DNA from: Lachnospiraceae bacterium UBA3310
GTDB taxonomy: Bacteria > Bacillota > Clostridia > Lachnospirales > Lachnospiraceae
Reading direction: 5' to 3'
NCBI GenBank assembly: GCA_002361355.1
Contig: DESQ01000022.1
Location: 1 to 21,555 of the forward strand
Length of the DNA stretch: 21,555 nt
Shown here: one piece after another, positions 1-6,558 of the stretch
Numbering within the stretch: the first letter of the stretch is position 1
Layout of the letters: every line of letters begins with the position of its first letter
The notes under the pieces: generated by a model
What the model saw: only the letters and a program-made list of their open reading frames with translations
What the model was told of the DNA's origin: nothing
Databases searched by the model: none
Position numbers and translations under genes: made by a program

Positions 1-25
1 CACCATTATTATACTAGGAGAAAAC

Positions 26-223
26 ATGATGAATCAAAATCAAAACCTGACGTACTATAACTGTAATAACCCTCAATGTGGTAGAAGAGTTGGGGTTGCC
101 AATGTTAAGGTAGCGGTTTCCGGTCAAACGAGAACGGAACCGATTTATTGCCCCTACTGTAGGGAGCATATGTTGGATATTACTTATCGTGTAGGTGATC
201 CCGTGCCTTATGCGGTCGGGTAG
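26..223 (+). CDS. small zinc-ribbon protein, function unknown
   Basis: This 65-residue protein has two cysteine pairs, C13-x4-C18 and C41-Pro-Tyr-C44 (CPYC), about 22 residues apart. That spacing fits a single zinc ribbon, and the second knuckle is a classic one. There is no membrane segment or signal peptide, so it is probably cytoplasmic. A ribosome site (AGGAG, 16-20) lies 5 nt before the ATG at 26 and 8 nt before a second in-frame ATG at 29, so either start is possible. A strong terminator follows 30 nt after the stop, so the gene ends its transcript. The upstream neighbour is outside the window. Small zinc ribbons can bind nucleic acid or act as subunits or adaptors, but nothing here chooses between these. 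I do not recognise the family. The reading frame is convincing; the function is unknown. Confidence 0.7.
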   Translation: MMNQNQNLTYYNCNNPQCGRRVGVANVKVAVSGQTRTEPIYCPYCREHMLDITYRVGDPVPYAVG

Positions 224-252
224 CAGAAGTTACCAGGCTGATCTCAATGAAA

Positions 253-296
253 GGTGTTGCCGTAAGGAGTAAAATACTCCGGGCAACGCCTTTTTT
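253..296 (+). terminator. intrinsic terminator after the zinc-ribbon gene
   Basis: A 9-bp stem, GGTGTTGCC (253-261) with GGCAACGCC (282-290, one G-U pair), carries a second inner stem, GGAGT/ACTCC (266-270 and 276-280). Six T residues follow at 291-296. This is a textbook Rho-independent terminator. Confidence 0.93.
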
Positions 297-339
297 CTTT
301 CAAACACAGGCAATCCGTTTACCGGTCTTGTGTGTTTTG

Positions 340-348
340 TGTTATACT
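340..348 (+). promoter_or_regulatory. extended -10 promoter for the CYTH gene
   Basis: TGTTATACT (340-348) is a TGn-extended -10 element, with TATACT at 343-348. It lies about 40 nt upstream of the ATG at 388. No good -35 is seen at the normal distance, which is usual for extended -10 promoters. It follows the preceding terminator directly, so a new transcription unit should begin here. Confidence 0.55.
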
Positions 349-387
349 ATATAAATCACCTGATTACAATCGGAAAGGAAATTTCTC

Positions 388-894
388 ATGGAAATTGAAC
401 GTAAATTTACGATAACGAAACTGCCGGATGATCTGGAATCCTATCCCTGTCATGTCATTGAGCAGGCCTATTTGAATACTGACCCGGTTGTCAGAATCCG
501 CAGGGAGGACGACGCTTACTACATGACCTATAAGGGAAAGGGGCTTCTTGCCAGAGAGGAGTATAATCTTCCCCTAAACGAGGAATCTTACTATCATTTG
601 CGGGAGAAGGCGGACGGAAATGTGATTTCTAAAAAGCGTTATGTGATACCGGTCGAGAATCCTGTTTTTGATATGACATACTTGTCAACATGGAAAGAAC
701 CTGTTGACCAAATCAGTCTGGCTGTAGAACTGGATATTTTTGAAGCGCCCTTCGCACCGCTTGTTATCGCCGAGGTGGAGTTTCCGAATGAGGAGATGGC
801 AAGGGCATTTCGGCCACTTGACTGGTTCAGTCAAGATGTGACGGATGATCCGGCTTATCATAATTCAAATCTGAGCCGGCGTGTGGTGGGGTGA
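388..894 (+). CDS. CYTH-domain protein (triphosphate tunnel hydrolase-like)
   Basis: The protein opens with the CYTH signature ExExK (E2, E4, K6 in MEIERKF). The remaining charged tunnel residues appear in order: R36 and R38 (VRIRRE), lysines near 49-51 (YKGKG), basic residues K82-R84, E114/D116 (VELDIF) and E129/E131 (AEVEF). At 168 residues it is the length of a single CYTH domain with no partner domain. The family hydrolyses or binds triphosphorylated substrates with divalent metal; known members include thiamine triphosphatases, inorganic triphosphatases and class IV adenylate cyclases. In Firmicutes, inorganic or organic triphosphatase activity is the safer guess. The ATG at 388 follows AAAGGA (374-379). 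It is probably monocistronic, with its own extended -10 promoter and AT-rich DNA after it. The family is certain; the substrate is not. Confidence 0.9.
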   Translation: MEIERKFTITKLPDDLESYPCHVIEQAYLNTDPVVRIRREDDAYYMTYKGKGLLAREEYNLPLNEESYYHLREKADGNVISKKRYVIPVENPVFDMTYLSTWKEPVDQISLAVELDIFEAPFAPLVIAEVEFPNEEMARAFRPLDWFSQDVTDDPAYHNSNLSRRVVG

Positions 895-924
895 GTTATA
901 AAAAAGGTGTAAAGTCTTATTTGT

Positions 925-951
925 TTGTCAAGGTACTGATAAACATACGAT
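925..951 (+). promoter_or_regulatory. possible promoter of the ART-like module
   Basis: TTGTCA (925-930) and TACGAT (946-951) are separated by 15 nt, shorter than the usual 17. GATAAA at 949-954 gives 18 nt instead. It lies in the AT-rich gap after the CYTH gene and before the small ORFs. This is a weak prediction. Confidence 0.3.
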
Positions 952-993
952 AAATCGTTTACTTGGATTTATTATTCATCAAGGAGGATGGTT

Positions 994-1107
994 TTGAATA
1001 TTGGTATGAGTTACATATTGCTTTTTCGCCCCGAATCATGTAAACTTTTAGTGAGAAATGTACTATTTTACAGAAGCATGATTCAGCTTCATGGTGGCAG
1101 TTCATGA
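994..1107 (+). CDS. candidate 37-aa micro-ORF with TTG start
   Basis: A perfect ribosome site, AAGGAGG (981-987), sits 6 nt before a TTG at 994 that opens 37 codons ending in TGA at 1105-1107. The ATG at 988-990 is in the same frame but abuts the ribosome site with no spacing, so TTG is the better start. The peptide begins MNIGMSYILLFRPESC, and its middle is hydrophobic and basic. I recognise no family. It could be a leader peptide for the following pair, the scar of a decayed gene, or chance. The rest of 895-1192 shows no other credible gene; the opposite-strand frame there has the odd composition of a shadow. Confidence 0.25.
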   Translation: MNIGMSYILLFRPESCKLLVRNVLFYRSMIQLHGGSS

Positions 1108-1192
1108 TATAGTTGTTGTGGTGATAATCATGAATAGACATCAGGTAAATATGAGTGACATAGCTGCGCATACAAAGGAAAATGAGGTTAAA

Positions 1193-1375
1193 ATGCCAAC
1201 AATCGAAAAAGTAAACTATGAAATGACTGGTTATTTGCGGGATATCGAAGCATACATAGAAAAATTTAAAATGCTTCCGGAGCAAGAAGCAAGGAAGCAG
1301 GCTAAAAAAAATTTGGTAGATACCGGGATTATTGATGAACAGGGTAATTTGACCGGTTTTTATAAAAATTCATAG
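1193..1375 (+). CDS. 60-aa protein upstream of ART-like gene; candidate antitoxin
   Basis: The frame is open from 1091, but the ATG at 1193 is the best start because it has GAGG (1184-1187) 5 nt upstream. Earlier in-frame ATGs at 1091, 1130 and 1151 lack a convincing ribosome site and would add an odd valine-rich head. From 1193 the product starts MPTIEKVNYEMTGYL and is helical and charged. Its last third (ARKQAKKNLVDTGIIDEQG) resembles the short C-terminal helix-turn segment found in many small partner proteins. Its stop is 15 nt before the ATG of the 194-aa ART-like gene, so the two are almost certainly cotranscribed. Small gene first, enzyme second is the usual order for type II toxin-antitoxin pairs, so an antitoxin role is proposed. 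There is no recognisable DNA-binding fold and no known family name, so this rests on context only. Confidence 0.6.
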   Translation: MPTIEKVNYEMTGYLRDIEAYIEKFKMLPEQEARKQAKKNLVDTGIIDEQGNLTGFYKNS

Positions 1376-1390
1376 CGGGGTAGTAAGGCT

Positions 1391-1975
1391 ATGTACCAAA
1401 CATTACCCAATCTTGTATTAGGATTTCATGGATGTAACAGGGAAACCTATGAGAAAGTATTGTATCACCATGAAGAATTAAACAGCAGCACAAATGATTA
1501 TGACTGGCTTGGCAACGGAATATATTTTTGGGAAAACAGTTATGAAAGAGCAGTGGAGTGGGCACAGACACATAAACCAGATGAGAATCCGTCTGTAATA
1601 GGAGCAGTAATAGATTTGGGCTTTTGTCTGAATTTAAGTGATTATGGTTGTACGCAGGCGTTAAGTAAAGCCTATGAAATGTTGAAACTTGAAACGGAAA
1701 CAACCGGAACGAAATTGCCGCAAAACGGAGGTAAAACAGATAAACCCTTACGAAGATTGGACTGTGCTGTTATAGAACGCCTACATAAGATGAATAGGGA
1801 TTTGAACAGACAGGAATATGATAGCGTAAGAGGCATTTTTATGGAAGGTGATGCTATTTATCCTGATTCGGGTATTAGGGAAAAGACACATATTCAAATC
1901 TGTGTTCGTAATCCAAACTGTATAAAAGGATATTTTTCTCCTAAAGAATTTAACAGTGACTATGTCAGAATTTAG
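1391..1975 (+). CDS. ADP-ribosyltransferase-fold protein, candidate toxin
   Basis: This 194-aa protein shows the layout of the PARP-like (H-Y-x) ADP-ribosyltransferase fold. H13 is in LGFHGC. Y45 is in WLGNGIYFWE, the stretch that forms the NAD-binding core in this superfamily. A C-terminal strand, THIQIC, carries Q169 at the position normally held by the third catalytic residue (E, D or Q in different families). Between them lies a helical segment, then RGIFMEGDAIY (147-157). No signal peptide or membrane segment is seen, so it acts in the cytoplasm or is not exported by a classical route. The assignment comes from motif pattern, not a database match. Its place directly after a 60-aa gene, with a dedicated terminator, fits a toxin-antitoxin or defence cassette. 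The ribosome site is weak (GGGG near 1377 and AAGG near 1386). The DNA is more AT-rich than the housekeeping genes, suggesting acquisition. Confidence 0.65.
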   Translation: MYQTLPNLVLGFHGCNRETYEKVLYHHEELNSSTNDYDWLGNGIYFWENSYERAVEWAQTHKPDENPSVIGAVIDLGFCLNLSDYGCTQALSKAYEMLKLETETTGTKLPQNGGKTDKPLRRLDCAVIERLHKMNRDLNRQEYDSVRGIFMEGDAIYPDSGIREKTHIQICVRNPNCIKGYFSPKEFNSDYVRI

Positions 1976-2006
1976 AAATGGAGCCGGTTTGAGGGCTTCA
2001 TTTTTT
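1976..2006 (+). terminator. intrinsic terminator after the ART-like gene
   Basis: A 10-bp stem, AAATGGAGCC (1976-1985) with GGCTTCATTT (1994-2003, one G-U pair), has an 8-nt loop and overlaps a T run at 2001-2006. It starts at the base after the stop codon, so it belongs to the cassette. Confidence 0.88.
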
Positions 2007-2039
2007 CTATTGATTTTGCTGTAACGATATCAGCGATTA

Positions 2040-2048
2040 TGATATACT
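2040..2048 (+). promoter_or_regulatory. extended -10 promoter for the MATE gene
   Basis: TGATATACT (2040-2048) is a TGn-extended -10 (TATACT at 2043-2048), about 58 nt before the first ATG. No strong -35 is seen; TGTAAC at 2020-2025 is the weak best fit at 17 nt. Confidence 0.5.
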
Positions 2049-2106
2049 GATAGAAAATTCCGACAGGAAAGGACAGGCTAAGGAAACCGGAAAACGGGAA
2101 ATATAT

Positions 2107-3462
2107 ATGATGAACCATGATCTGACAGAAGGAAATGTGACAAAATCACTGCTGTATTTTGCAATGCCCATGATTCTGGGGAATTTATTGCAGCAGTGCT
2201 ATAATATAGCGGATACATGGGTGGTGGGAAAGTTTGTGGGCGCGCAGGCGTTGGCGGCGGCTGGTTCCTCCTATGCGCTGATGACCTTTTTAAATTCCTT
2301 GTTAATTGGGTTGTGCATGGGCAGCGGCGCTGTCTTTTCCTATTATATAGGGAAGGGAGACAGAGGTAGGGTAAAAATCTGTGCGCAGACATCTTTTGTG
2401 ATGATCGGCGTAATGGCGGTGGTATTGAGCATAGCGGTGCAGTGCCTGATGCATCCGATCCTGTTGCTGCTTCGGACGCCGGAAGAACTTTATGGAATGA
2501 CAAGGGATTATCTTGCGATTGTCTTTTGTGGGATTATTTTTATTTTTTTATACAATTATTATGCCTTTCTTTTGCGGGCATTGGGAAATTCGGTGACGCC
2601 CCTTTACCTTTTGGGTGCGGCGTCCGTGTTGAATATCGGGTTGGATCTGTATTTTGTGCGTAGTCTCGGCTGGGGATTGCAGGGCGCGGCGGCGGCGACG
2701 GTGATCTCGCAGGCAGTCTCCGGCCTGGGACTAGGAATTTGCGTGTGGAGAAAAGAGCCCCGTTTCCGGTTTTCCCTTCGCGGCTTTTTGCGGGAGGAGA
2801 AGCCGGTGGGAGAGATCTGCCGCTATTCCCTGATGACAAGTATGCAGCAGTCGGTAATGAATTTTGGTATTCTGATGGTACAGAGCCTGGTCAACAGCTT
2901 TGGCGCAGCAGTGATGGCGGCCTTTGCGGCTACGGTGAAGATCGATACCTTCGCGTACATGCCGGCGCAGGAGTTCGGCAATGCCTACTCGATTTTCATT
3001 TCGCAAAATTACGGCGCGGGAAAGACAGAGCGGGTAAAGCAGGGAACAGGGAGGGCAATGACGGTTTCTGCTGTTTTCTGCGGGATAGTCTCGGTTTTGG
3101 TGTTTGTGTTGGCAAGGTTTTTGATGCTTGTTTTTGTGGAGGAGGGGGAAACGGAGATCATAGAGATCGGCATGCAGTATCTGCGGATTGAGGGCGCGTT
3201 CTATGTCGGGATCGGGATTTTATTTTTACTTTACGGATATTTTCGCGGCGTGAACCGGCCGGGCGTTTCCCTTGTGCTGACAGTGGTCTCTCTGGGGACG
3301 AGAGTGGCGTTAGCCTATCTTCTGGCGGCGGTTCCAAAGATCGGCGTTCTCGGTATCTGGTGGGCGATTCCCATCGGCTGGGCGTTAGCGGATGCGACGG
3401 GATTGGTGCTGATGCGGCGGGGCAGGGAGAGCGGATATGCTTTTTGGCAGCCGGAGAAATAA
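2107..3462 (+). CDS. MATE family multidrug/metabolite exporter
   Basis: This 451-aa polytopic membrane protein has about 12 hydrophobic helices arranged as two similar halves. The N-terminus has the pattern of bacterial MATE (NorM/DinF) transporters: a short cytoplasmic lead with LTEGNVTKSLLYFA, then MPMILGNLLQQCYNIADTWV and the GSSYALMTFLNSL region. The second half repeats it around SLMTSMQQSVMNFGILMVQS and FGNAYSIFISQNYGAGK. MATE proteins export cationic drugs or metabolites in exchange for Na+ or H+; the substrate cannot be read from sequence. Length is normal for the family. Two ATGs in tandem (2107 and 2110) are possible starts, with only a modest ribosome site (GGGA near 2097). The DJ-1 gene starts 55 nt after the stop and may be cotranscribed, as no terminator is visible between them. 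Confidence 0.93.
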   Translation: MMNHDLTEGNVTKSLLYFAMPMILGNLLQQCYNIADTWVVGKFVGAQALAAAGSSYALMTFLNSLLIGLCMGSGAVFSYYIGKGDRGRVKICAQTSFVMIGVMAVVLSIAVQCLMHPILLLLRTPEELYGMTRDYLAIVFCGIIFIFLYNYYAFLLRALGNSVTPLYLLGAASVLNIGLDLYFVRSLGWGLQGAAAATVISQAVSGLGLGICVWRKEPRFRFSLRGFLREEKPVGEICRYSLMTSMQQSVMNFGILMVQSLVNSFGAAVMAAFAATVKIDTFAYMPAQEFGNAYSIFISQNYGAGKTERVKQGTGRAMTVSAVFCGIVSVLVFVLARFLMLVFVEEGETEIIEIGMQYLRIEGAFYVGIGILFLLYGYFRGVNRPGVSLVLTVVSLGTRVALAYLLAAVPKIGVLGIWWAIPIGWALADATGLVLMRRGRESGYAFWQPEK

Positions 3463-3517
3463 TGCGCAGTAACAGAAAAAACATAATAAATAATAGAAAG
3501 GACAGGAGGAAAGGAAC

Positions 3518-4069
3518 ATGAGTAAAACAGCATTATTTTTTGCAACGGGTTATGAGGAGATCGAGGCGCTGACGGTGGTGGATATTCTGCGGCGCGCGGG
3601 CGAAAAAATCGAGATGGTGTCCGTCACGCAGGAGCGGAAGGTCACAAGTTCCCATGGCGTGGAAGTGACGATGGACAAGGTTCTTTCGGAAGTGAATTTC
3701 GATGAGGTGGATGTGATCGTTTTGCCGGGCGGCATGCCGGGCACGGGCAATCTGGAAGCATGTACGGCTCTGATGGAACAGGTGGACGCTTTCGTGAAGG
3801 CAGGAAAGATCGTGGCGGCGGTCTGCGCGGCTCCCAGCATTTTAGGACACCGCGGGCACTTAAAAGGCAGGAAAGCCTGTTCCTTCCCCAGCATGGAAAG
3901 CCATCTGGAGGGCGCGAAAGTGTGCCAGGAGCCGGCGGTGCGGGACGGCAATATCATCACGGGGCGCGGCATGGGCGCGGCGATTCCCTTTGCGCTCACC
4001 ATTTTAGAGGCTTTGCAGGGCAGGGATGCGGCGAAACAGATGGCGAAAACGATTGTATTTCAGTTGTAA
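3518..4069 (+). CDS. DJ-1/PfpI family protein (ThiJ/YajL-like)
   Basis: This 183-aa single-domain protein of the DJ-1 class of the PfpI superfamily has the nucleophile-elbow cysteine C103 in AVCAAPSIL. The conserved glutamate that contacts it is E16 (GYEEIEAL). The PGG motif lies at 70-72 and the late glycine-rich GRGMGAAIPF at 149-158. The position corresponding to the His of human DJ-1 (THP) appears to be Phe123 in SFP, a variation seen among bacterial members. Proposed roles in the family are oxidative-stress sensing and glyoxalase/deglycase-type chemistry; specific activity cannot be assigned. The start is firm: an AGGAGG ribosome site precedes the ATG at 3518. The older ThiJ name does not imply a thiamine role, despite the thiamine transporter elsewhere in the window. 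Confidence 0.92.
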   Translation: MSKTALFFATGYEEIEALTVVDILRRAGEKIEMVSVTQERKVTSSHGVEVTMDKVLSEVNFDEVDVIVLPGGMPGTGNLEACTALMEQVDAFVKAGKIVAAVCAAPSILGHRGHLKGRKACSFPSMESHLEGAKVCQEPAVRDGNIITGRGMGAAIPFALTILEALQGRDAAKQMAKTIVFQL

Positions 4070-4079
4070 AAAATTCCCA

Positions 4080-4108
4080 TAATAATTTCTTTTCAGCCGA
4101 ACATACTA
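4080..4108 (+). promoter_or_regulatory. sigma-G-type promoter of the SASP gene
   Basis: CATACTA (4102-4108) matches the sigma-G -10 consensus exactly. TAATA (4080-4084) fits the -35 at 4 of 5 positions, with a 17-nt spacer. Forespore sigma-G control is the established pattern for SASP genes. It implies a leader of about 125 nt. Confidence 0.65.
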
Positions 4109-4161
4109 ACATCAAGATAAGCGGCAAACAAAGTGTGCACCCGAACAGCGAAAGCCGGAAG

Positions 4162-4188
4162 GACAAGCGCACGGAGAATGCGCTTGTC
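4162..4188 (+). promoter_or_regulatory. perfect hairpin in the SASP mRNA leader
   Basis: GACAAGCGCA (4162-4171) pairs perfectly with TGCGCTTGTC (4179-4188) around a 7-nt loop, CGGAGAA. No T run follows, so it is not a standard terminator. It lies about 53 nt before the start codon and could stabilise the spore mRNA, or end an upstream transcript weakly. Confidence 0.6.
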
Positions 4189-4241
4189 TCAAATATAGAT
4201 GAAGAATCAAAAGATTCAAAGTATTTCGGAGGTGAAAAGAA

Positions 4242-4442
4242 ATGGCAAGCAACAAGACGAATAGAGTAGAAGTTCCTGAGGCAAAGGCAGCTATGGATCG
4301 TTTCAAGACTGAGGTTGCATCTGAGCTGGGCGTAAACCTGAAAGAGGGTTACAATGGCGACCTGACTTCTAAGGAAGCAGGTTCCATCGGCGGCGAGATG
4401 GTTCGTAGAATGATCAAGAAACAGGAAGAGCAGATGAAGTAA
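4242..4442 (+). CDS. alpha/beta-type small acid-soluble spore protein
   Basis: This 66-aa protein contains the two conserved blocks of alpha/beta SASPs. The first is the segment around TEVASELGV (23-31), which contains the usual germination-protease cleavage region. The second is GYNGDLTSKEAGSIGGEMVR in the second half. These proteins coat DNA in the forespore, force it towards an A-like conformation and protect it from UV and heat, then are degraded at germination for amino acids. The start follows GGAGG near 4229 with normal spacing. A sigma-G-like promoter and a leader hairpin lie upstream and a strong terminator downstream, so it is an independent forespore unit. It is the clearest sign that this organism sporulates. 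Strains usually carry several paralogues, so I give no gene letter. Confidence 0.95.
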   Translation: MASNKTNRVEVPEAKAAMDRFKTEVASELGVNLKEGYNGDLTSKEAGSIGGEMVRRMIKKQEEQMK

Positions 4443-4459
4443 CAGGAAACAGAACGAGG

Positions 4460-4494
4460 ACACCTCGCTTGTGAAGACACAGGCGGGGTGTTTT
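4460..4494 (+). terminator. intrinsic terminator after the SASP gene
   Basis: A 14-bp stem (4460-4473 with 4478-4491, two G-U pairs) closes on an AAGA tetraloop. It is followed by TTT at 4492-4494 and more T residues around 4500. The long stem compensates for a broken T run. Confidence 0.88.
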
Positions 4495-4506
4495 CGCATT
4501 TTTATC

Positions 4507-4535
4507 TAGCAATTTCCAACGCCCTGTGCTATAAT
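4507..4535 (+). promoter_or_regulatory. promoter of the tig-clpP-clpX-lon cluster
   Basis: TATAAT (4530-4535) is a perfect -10 preceded by TGC, so it is also an extended -10. TAGCAA (4507-4512) is a poor -35 at 17 nt. The leader to tig is about 80 nt. No CtsR-type or CIRCE heat-shock operator was recognised in it. Confidence 0.7.
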
Positions 4536-4621
4536 GTTTTGGTGACTGTAGCTGGAAGCTCAAGAGAGTTTAACGATAGAAAAGGATAGCTGACAGAGGA
4601 ATTGAAGGAGGAACCCATAGC

Positions 4622-5932
4622 ATGAGTTTACAGGTGGAGAAATTAGAGAAGAACATGGCAAAGCTGACGATTGAGACTGCGGTGGAGGAGTTTGAGAAAG
4701 CCATCGAGAAGGCTTATCAGAAGCAGAAGAGCAAAATCAGCATACCCGGCTTTCGCAAAGGCAAAGTTCCCCGCCAGATGGTGGAGAAAATGTACGGCAA
4801 AGAGGTATTTTTTGAGGAGGCAGCGAATATCCTGATTCCCGATGCCTATGATAAGGCGCTCGACGAGTGCGAGGAGGAGATCGTTTCTTCCCCGACTATT
4901 GAGGTGACGCAGATTGAGGCTGGCAAGCCTTTTATCTTTACAGCTACGGTTGCACTTAAGCCGGAAGTAAAGCTGGGCAAGTATAAGGGTGTAAAGATTG
5001 ACAAGATCGAGACGGAAGTGACTGACGAGGAAGTGGACGCACAGCTCGAGAAAGAGCGTGAGAACAATGCCAGAAATATCACGGTGGATGACCGTCCGGT
5101 GGAGGACGGCGATATGACAACGCTGGATTTTGAGGGATTTGTGGACGGCGTGGCTTTCGAGGGCGGAAAGGGAGAAAATTATCCCCTGACCATCGGCTCC
5201 GGCGCATTTATACCGGGCTTTGAGGAGCAGCTTGTGGGTGCGAAGATCGGTGAGGAGACTGAGGTGAAGGTTACCTTCCCCGAGGATTATCAGGCGGAGC
5301 ATCTGCAGGGGAAAGAAGCTGTCTTTAAGTGTACGGTGAAGGAGATTCGGAAGAAAGAGCTTCCTGAGTTAAATGACGAGTTCGCGAGCGATGTATCCGA
5401 ATTTGACACGTTAGCTGAGTACCGTGAGGATGTGAAGAAGAATCTGGAAGAGCAGAAGGCAAAAGATGCGAAGAGAGAGAGAGAAGATGCTGCGGTGAAG
5501 GCTGCAGTGGAGGCTTCCGAGATGGAGATCCCCGAGGCAATGCTGGAGACCCAGCAGAAGCAGATGGTGGATGAGTTCGCACAGCGCATCACCATGCAGG
5601 GCATTTCTATGGAGCAGTACTTAAAACTCACCGGTTCGAGTTATCAGCAGTTGGTGGAACAGGTAAAACCGCAGGCTGAGGAACGGGTTCGTTCCAGACT
5701 TGTTCTGGAGGCGGTGGCTAAAGCCGAGAATCTGGAGGCTACTGAGGAAGATTACGAGGAAGAGTTAAAGACCATGGCCGACGTTTACCAGATGGAAGTA
5801 GGCAAGGTAAAAGAGCTTATGAGGGAGCGGGACAAGAAGAGCATTATGCAGGATCTGGCGGTCAGAAAGGCGGCTGAGTTCGTTGCGGAGAATGCGAAGG
5901 AGAGCAAGGCGGCAAGTAAGGAGAAAAAGTAA
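4622..5932 (+). CDS. tig: trigger factor, ribosome-associated chaperone
   Basis: This 436-aa protein has all three trigger-factor domains. The N-terminal ribosome-binding domain carries the signature GFRKGKVP at residues 43-50, the loop that docks at the tunnel exit. An FKBP-type peptidyl-prolyl isomerase domain spans about 162-243 (from MTTLDFEGFVDGVAFEGG to AVFKCTVKEI). A long helical C-terminal substrate-cradle domain follows and ends in a lysine-rich tail. It binds nascent chains as they leave the ribosome and catalyses proline isomerisation. The ATG at 4622 follows AAGGAGG near 4605. clpP starts 29 nt after the stop with its own ribosome site. Being first in the cluster, it couples nascent-chain folding to the proteases encoded behind it, an arrangement common in Clostridia. 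Length is typical. Confidence 0.97.
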   Translation: MSLQVEKLEKNMAKLTIETAVEEFEKAIEKAYQKQKSKISIPGFRKGKVPRQMVEKMYGKEVFFEEAANILIPDAYDKALDECEEEIVSSPTIEVTQIEAGKPFIFTATVALKPEVKLGKYKGVKIDKIETEVTDEEVDAQLEKERENNARNITVDDRPVEDGDMTTLDFEGFVDGVAFEGGKGENYPLTIGSGAFIPGFEEQLVGAKIGEETEVKVTFPEDYQAEHLQGKEAVFKCTVKEIRKKELPELNDEFASDVSEFDTLAEYREDVKKNLEEQKAKDAKREREDAAVKAAVEASEMEIPEAMLETQQKQMVDEFAQRITMQGISMEQYLKLTGSSYQQLVEQVKPQAEERVRSRLVLEAVAKAENLEATEEDYEEELKTMADVYQMEVGKVKELMRERDKKSIMQDLAVRKAAEFVAENAKESKAASKEKK

Positions 5933-5961
5933 GGCAAATTCATTTGATGGAGGTGTAACAT

Positions 5962-6558
5962 ATGGCTTTAATACCTTATGTCATTGAGCAGACATCCAAG
6001 GGAGAACGTTCCTACGATATTTATTCAAGACTGTTGAAGGAGAGAATCATTTTTCTGGGAGAGGAAGTAAACGATGCCAGCGCCAGCGTGATTGTGGCGG
6101 AACTTCTCTTTTTGGAGTCTGAGGATCCGGAGAAGGATATCAGTCTCTATATCAACAGCCCCGGCGGCGTGATCACCGCGGGTATGGCGATTTATGATAC
6201 GATGCAGTTTATCAAGTGCGATGTGTCAACCGTCTGCATCGGCATGGCGGCAAGCATGGGAGCGTTTCTCCTTGCGGGCGGCACGAAGGGTAAGAGAATG
6301 GCGCTGCCAAACGCGGAGATTATGATTCACCAGCCGGCGGGCGGTGCACAGGGACAGGCAACCGAGATCGAGATCACGGCGAAGCATATCCTTGCGACCA
6401 AGGAAAAGATGGCAAGAATTATGGCCCAGAATACGGGACAGGATTTCGAAGTGATTATGGCAGATACGGAGAGAGATAACTGGAAGAGCGCGGAGGAAGC
6501 GCTGAAATATGGGCTGATTGACCGCATTATCACCAGCCATGCCAACACGGAAGGCTAA
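5962..6558 (+). CDS. clpP: ATP-dependent Clp protease proteolytic subunit
   Basis: This 198-aa serine peptidase has a catalytic triad visible at S98 (GMAASMGAF), H123 (MIHQPAGG) and D172 (RDNW). The oxyanion-loop motif SPGG is at 66-69. The start MALIPYVIEQTSKGERSYD is the usual N-terminal loop that contacts the unfoldase, preceded by a very short propeptide. ClpP forms a two-ring 14-mer chamber in the cytoplasm fed by ClpX here and possibly by ClpA/C-type partners elsewhere. The ATG follows GGAGGTG about 8 nt upstream. It lies 29 nt after tig and 141 nt before clpX. That spacer is unusually structured and may set the ratio of ClpP to ClpX. No residue needed for activity is missing. Confidence 0.98.
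   Translation: MALIPYVIEQTSKGERSYDIYSRLLKERIIFLGEEVNDASASVIVAELLFLESEDPEKDISLYINSPGGVITAGMAIYDTMQFIKCDVSTVCIGMAASMGAFLLAGGTKGKRMALPNAEIMIHQPAGGAQGQATEIEITAKHILATKEKMARIMAQNTGQDFEVIMADTERDNWKSAEEALKYGLIDRIITSHANTEG

Noticed and set aside
10..15. TATACT just upstream of the zinc-ribbon gene
   Set aside because: Transcription from it would start within or after the ribosome site. It is probably chance in AT-rich DNA.
959..1285. 108-codon minus-strand frame opposite the small ORFs
   Set aside because: His/Cys/Phe-rich composition and no ribosome site. It covers the plus-strand 60-aa gene and looks like a shadow.
4643..5302. 219-codon minus-strand frame opposite tig
   Set aside because: It is antisense to a clear trigger factor gene, with leucine-rich shadow composition and no start signal.
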